Source: Euryarchaeota archaeon UBA550 (GTDB taxonomy: Archaea > Thermoplasmatota > Poseidoniia > Poseidoniales > Poseidoniaceae). Taken from it: a DNA stretch of 15,611 nucleotides. The notes beneath the pieces were generated by a model, which did no database searches, was not told the origin of the DNA, and saw only the letters and a program-made list of their open reading frames with translations. A program made the translations under genes and the position numbers. Below, in pieces: positions 12,959 to 15,611 of the stretch (positions are counted from its first letter, which is position 1; the number at the start of each line of letters is the position of its first letter). The stretch spans positions 1-15,611 of the forward strand of contig DAYA01000063.1 of assembly GCA_002506705.1 (NCBI GenBank), given 5' to 3'.

Positions 12959-13912
12959 TCAGACTCTGGCCATTAGTCCAATTTCCATTGGGATTGGAGA
13001 AATGAACTTCTTGTGAATCGGATTATCAGCATCGTATTGATTGATGTGGTGATTTAGCAGAATCATTGCAGCAGAACGTGGGAGAAGCCCTCTTCTGAAA
13101 CTGTGAATAACGTCCAGCATCTCTTGCTTTTCTGACTTGGATAACTGTGGCAGACGACCAACGACTCTCTCCATGGCGTGTGCAATTCTTCCTCTCTTTG
13201 TGAGGGTTGAAAGGTGCTTTTGTGCTTCTGTCATGTACTTTAGAGCGACGTGTTCAGGGTGTTCATCATTGTCGAATCCTTGAGCAATGATTCTGCCTAG
13301 GATTCTCTTGGAGTCAGGAGCTCTACTCAATAGGAACAACTTGTGCTCAGCATGGAATGTCATCAATTTGGATGCGGTCCAGCCCTCTTCTCCAATAGTT
13401 AACCATTCGTTGAAGAAGTGAACTCTTGCTAGGAAGTGTTCTGCTTGTAATGGGTCGGTTAGCCTACCTTCCTCAATTACTGGAATGTGGGGGTATAACG
13501 TGGTGAAAACCTTTGCAAACAGTCCAGTGCCATCACGCACGGCTTGTGGGTTATCACCACGGTATACCTTGACTCTCTCTAGACCACAACTTGGAGAATC
13601 CTTCTTGAACACGAAGCCGCTAATACCAGAAGCAACTAGAAAATCTGACTGCACTTCAGCAAATTCTAGCATTTTGTCTGTGTAATCATGGCCGTTCTTT
13701 GGATCTATGAGCGAGATCCGTTCTTCACCTTTGACCAACCTGATTGTAGGACGTGGCACCCCCATGCCGATTCCTACTTCAGGGCAGACTCCGATTAGTT
13801 CGAGATGTTCACTCCAAATTCGGTTGAGAGGCCTAAACTCAGCGGCATCGCCGTTGTAGCGTACCTTTTTCCCTAGGAGGCAAGAAGAAACAGCGAGTTT
13901 AGGTTTGTTCAT
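12959..13912 (-). CDS. DUF523-DUF1722 fusion protein (TudS-like plus YbgA-like)
   Basis: This 317-residue protein joins a DUF523 domain (about 5-145) to a DUF1722/YbgA domain (about 183-300), a common fusion. DUF523 includes the thiouracil desulfurase TudS, which uses a 4Fe-4S cluster. The three cluster-type cysteines are visible: C11 in SSCLLG, C43 in GVCPEVG with E45, and C109 in DSPSCG. DUF1722 has no settled function, though the E. coli homologue ybgA lies beside the photolyase gene. The true substrate here is unknown; thiouracil or a thiolated nucleoside is an inference. The frame extends upstream to TTG 13957, overlapping the trhO stop by two bases, but ATG 13912 begins two residues before the first strand and has a TATA-like box 25 bases upstream, so it is preferred. 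Confidence 0.88.
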   Translation of the reverse strand: MNKPKLAVSSCLLGKKVRYNGDAAEFRPLNRIWSEHLELIGVCPEVGIGMGVPRPTIRLVKGEERISLIDPKNGHDYTDKMLEFAEVQSDFLVASGISGFVFKKDSPSCGLERVKVYRGDNPQAVRDGTGLFAKVFTTLYPHIPVIEEGRLTDPLQAEHFLARVHFFNEWLTIGEEGWTASKLMTFHAEHKLFLLSRAPDSKRILGRIIAQGFDNDEHPEHVALKYMTEAQKHLSTLTKRGRIAHAMERVVGRLPQLSKSEKQEMLDVIHSFRRGLLPRSAAMILLNHHINQYDADNPIHKKFISPIPMEIGLMARV

Positions 13913-13930
13913 GGTTACAAAATCGCTGTA

Positions 13931-13940
13931 GAGTATATCA
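13931..13940 (-). promoter_or_regulatory. TATA-like box for the DUF523-DUF1722 gene
   Basis: The minus strand reads TGATATACTC, about 24-25 bases before ATG 13912, with no ribosome site between. This supports a separate leaderless transcript inside the 41-base gap after trhO. Confidence 0.5.
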
Positions 13941-13953
13941 ATACCCGTTTTTT

Positions 13954-14760
13954 TCAACCGATGCAGTAGGGGCAGGAAACTCCACGTACGAATTCAGGAC
14001 TTGCTGCTTGTTCAGGTGTTAGCGGCTCTCTGCATGCCCAACAAACCTCAGAAGTTGTCTCATTGAGTTCACCATCAACGCCTACTCTCCTGTCGAATAC
14101 GAAGCACTCACCATTCCAGTGTGCTCCTCCGGTTTCCTCGAAATAATTTAGAATCCCTCCATGGATTTGGTATACTTCCTCATATCCTTCGTTTAGCATC
14201 ACAACGCTAGCTTTCTCACAGCGGATTCCCCCAGTGCAGAACATGACAACTGGCTTGTCCTTTGGGATATCAGATTCTGCAACTGCTTGTGGAAAAGCAC
14301 GGAATGTTCTGATGTCAAAATCAACTGCACCTTCGAAGGTTCCCATTCTGACTTCGTAGTCGTTCCTCGTGTCTAAAATCGTGACTTCTTTTCCTTCGTC
14401 TAGCCATTTCTTGAATTCCATTGGCTCAATGTGATTGCCTGTGAATTCGTGAGGTTTGACACTCATGTCTCCCATCGAGATGATTTCTTTCTTGAGTCTG
14501 ACATTCATTTTTCTAAACGCACAGTCTTCAGATTCTGAATACTTGACCCAAATGTCACTGAACCTTTCATCGGTTTTGATGTGGTCGACGAAAATATCGA
14601 TTTTTTCTCGTGGTGCAGACAGGAAAATGTTGATTCCTTCAGGCGAGAGTAAGATTGTGCCATATATCCCATGAGAGTCACAGAATTCTTTCAGCGGTTC
14701 ACGTAGTTCCTCAAACTCAGGCATATCAAGAAACTTGTATGCTGAGATATTGGTCCACAT
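13954..14760 (-). CDS. trhO: tRNA uridine(34) hydroxylase, rhodanese family (TrhO/YceA)
   Basis: This 268-residue protein matches TrhO across its length. The N-terminal acylphosphatase-like domain has GTILLSPEGIN and the block RKMNVRLKKEIISMG. The rhodanese domain has ILDTRNDYEV and the active-site loop FCTGGIRC with catalytic C175. The end carries two CxxC pairs (C240/C243 and C263/C266) that probably bind zinc. TrhO hydroxylates uridine 34 of tRNAs to 5-hydroxyuridine using O2, an entry to wobble modification known mostly from bacteria. It is shorter than the roughly 350-residue E. coli enzyme, lacking most of the region after the zinc site. ATG 14760 follows a GAGGTG by six bases; GTG 14769 overlaps that site and is less likely. 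It begins 10 bases after the cupin stop, in one operon. Confidence 0.92.
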   Translation of the reverse strand: MWTNISAYKFLDMPEFEELREPLKEFCDSHGIYGTILLSPEGINIFLSAPREKIDIFVDHIKTDERFSDIWVKYSESEDCAFRKMNVRLKKEIISMGDMSVKPHEFTGNHIEPMEFKKWLDEGKEVTILDTRNDYEVRMGTFEGAVDFDIRTFRAFPQAVAESDIPKDKPVVMFCTGGIRCEKASVVMLNEGYEEVYQIHGGILNYFEETGGAHWNGECFVFDRRVGVDGELNETTSEVCWACREPLTPEQAASPEFVRGVSCPYCIG

Positions 14761-14770
14761 TGGTTTCACC

Positions 14771-15133
14771 TCAAGCCGCTTTCACGCCTTCAGGCCATAG
14801 GACCAGGATTAGAGTCTGTCCTCTGGTTCTTGGAGTATGGGTAGTTTCCCTGTCCATCCAAACGATTGAACCCTCCGGATAAGTTCCATCTTCGTCCCAA
14901 ACTTCGCCTTCTAAAACGAGGTAACATTCGCCGCCAGGGTGGCTATGTGGCATGAATGCATCAACGTCAACGTCGCTCACAACGTCATAGAGAACTAGCG
15001 ATAGTGCATCCTCTCTAGCGAGTTTACCCAATCGCACGCCAGTGCCAAAATCTCTCCACTTCACATTCTCATTAATCCACTCTCTATCTATGTTGAAAGA
15101 AAGCCAGTCGCTTAGCCCATGCCAGAAGACCAT
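14771..15133 (-). CDS. ChrR-like cupin-domain protein
   Basis: This 120-residue protein is a single cupin barrel of the ChrR/anti-sigma C-terminal type. HSHPGGE supplies ligands H63, H65 and E69, LVLEGEVWDEDG is the first-motif strand, and the second motif provides H99 in THTPRT. These would bind Zn, Fe or Mn. The family includes the sensory half of ChrR and stand-alone dioxygenase-like proteins; no zinc-binding anti-sigma domain is attached here, and archaea lack that partner system, so a small-molecule enzyme or metal-binding role is more likely. It is the first gene of the minus-strand pair with trhO; its stop region supplies the trhO ribosome site (TGAGGTG). No convincing TATA box was found upstream of ATG 15133. 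Confidence 0.82.
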   Translation of the reverse strand: MVFWHGLSDWLSFNIDREWINENVKWRDFGTGVRLGKLAREDALSLVLYDVVSDVDVDAFMPHSHPGGECYLVLEGEVWDEDGTYPEGSIVWMDRETTHTPRTRGQTLILVLWPEGVKAA

Positions 15134-15207
15134 GAACAGGCCGAAGTATGGCTAAGGCATGAAACCTGCGGCCCTCAATTCAAAAAGGAGCAACACAAGC
15201 AGGTGGC

Positions 15208-15611
15208 GTGGTCGAGCCGCTAGCATTCATCAATATCCCACCAAGTAATGTGTGGGAGTTGTATGTTCTATTCCTACTAATTCCAGGGATTTTACGGGTA
15301 TGTCTGCTGGCAAAGCCATTCTTTTCTGTAACTAAACAACTTGCACCTCATGGGGGTTGGGTGCTAAAGAGATTGAAGGAGTTACCAGTCAAAGGATACA
15401 CTTTACTTGCAGTCAATGAGATATTGTCATTCACACTTCCAATTGTGGTAGTATTACTGTTCAGATTTTGGACAGATCCACTAGGATGGGAGACCTGGGG
15501 TGACACCAATGTCTTTGGAATGCTATTGCTGATTTGTCTCGCAGTGTTGTGGTTACTTATCGATATATACAGAATTCTTCGTGTAAGAAGGATGTTGAGG
15601 ACAATAGAGAA
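15208..15611 (+). CDS. Multi-spanning membrane protein, partial at right edge, unrecognised
   Basis: An open frame begins at GTG 15208 and runs off the window, giving 134 residues plus two bases. The visible part has about three membrane helices: VWELYVLFLLIPGILRV near 16-32, a second near 70-90 (EILSFTLPIVVVLLF), and a third near 101-122 (FGMLLLICLAVLWLLIDIY), with basic cytosolic turns (KRLKELPVKG, RVRRMLRT). I do not recognise the family; a conserved soluble domain may lie beyond the edge. The frame is open back to a stop at 15160-15162. GTG 15208 is chosen because an AT-rich CAATTCAAAAA at 15176-15186 lies about 27 bases upstream; GTG 15253 and TTG 15259 would remove part of the first helix region. 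It is divergent from the cupin gene, and the gap 15134-15207 contains no other gene. Confidence 0.6.
   Translation, partial: MVEPLAFINIPPSNVWELYVLFLLIPGILRVCLLAKPFFSVTKQLAPHGGWVLKRLKELPVKGYTLLAVNEILSFTLPIVVVLLFRFWTDPLGWETWGDTNVFGMLLLICLAVLWLLIDIYRILRVRRMLRTIE

Noticed and set aside
14771..15133. ChrR anti-sigma factor
   Set aside because: Only the cupin half is present, with no zinc anti-sigma domain and no sigma factor; the archaeal context argues against it.
1..15611. tRNA or rRNA genes, CRISPR arrays, insertion sequences or prophage
   Set aside because: No cloverleaf-like segments, regularly spaced repeats, transposase motifs or phage structural genes were seen when reading both strands by eye; a tRNAscan or Rfam scan would settle small RNAs.

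Overview
This AT-leaning window most resembles a planktonic, aerobic archaeon of the Marine Group II (Poseidoniales) type. The archaeal signs are a Taw1-type wyosine synthase with the full six-cysteine layout, and several TATA-like boxes about 26 bases upstream of start codons, which is the geometry of leaderless archaeal mRNAs. There is also a surface-exposed pentapeptide stretch ending in a CPDGxNSDD-type tail, which I associate with marine archaeal surface proteins. The lineage is inferred. No rRNA, tRNA, phage, IS or CRISPR sequence was seen.

Layout. Positions 1-2392 (minus strand) form a run of taw1, a GT4 glycosyltransferase and the start of a 3-hydroxyacyl-CoA dehydrogenase cut by the left edge. 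A divergent region near 2393-2459 leads to a plus-strand AlkB-like membrane di-iron monooxygenase (2460-3458). A short spacer holds a 40-residue ORF. Next comes a tightly packed plus-strand block (3760-9369): ATPase, a 1208-residue double-FtsX permease, a second different ATPase with a zinc-ribbon tail, and a DUF3817 membrane protein. A PIN-nuclease/helical-repeat protein follows (9420-11321).

Positions 11324-11548 (minus) encode a small DUF2892 membrane protein convergent with the PIN gene. From a shared divergent promoter region the plus strand carries an SDR-fold protein lacking the catalytic tyrosine, then a Rieske ferredoxin, then a 49-residue Lys-rich protein with a Cys-cluster tail. 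On the minus strand from 15133 to 12959 lie a ChrR-like cupin, a TrhO-type tRNA uridine hydroxylase and a DUF523-DUF1722 protein. The right edge (15208 onward, plus) holds the start of an unrecognised multi-spanning membrane protein.

Themes. Two genes modify tRNA (taw1 and trhO). Several products use Fe-S or non-heme iron, or depend on oxygen (Taw1, AlkB-like, Rieske, DUF523, TrhO). The central ABC block looks like one transporter built from two unlike ATPases and one fused permease. The features least explained by standard annotation are the pentapeptide insertion in the permease, the tail of the second ATPase, the tyrosine-less SDR beside a Rieske protein, and two small ORFs with good translation or promoter signals.
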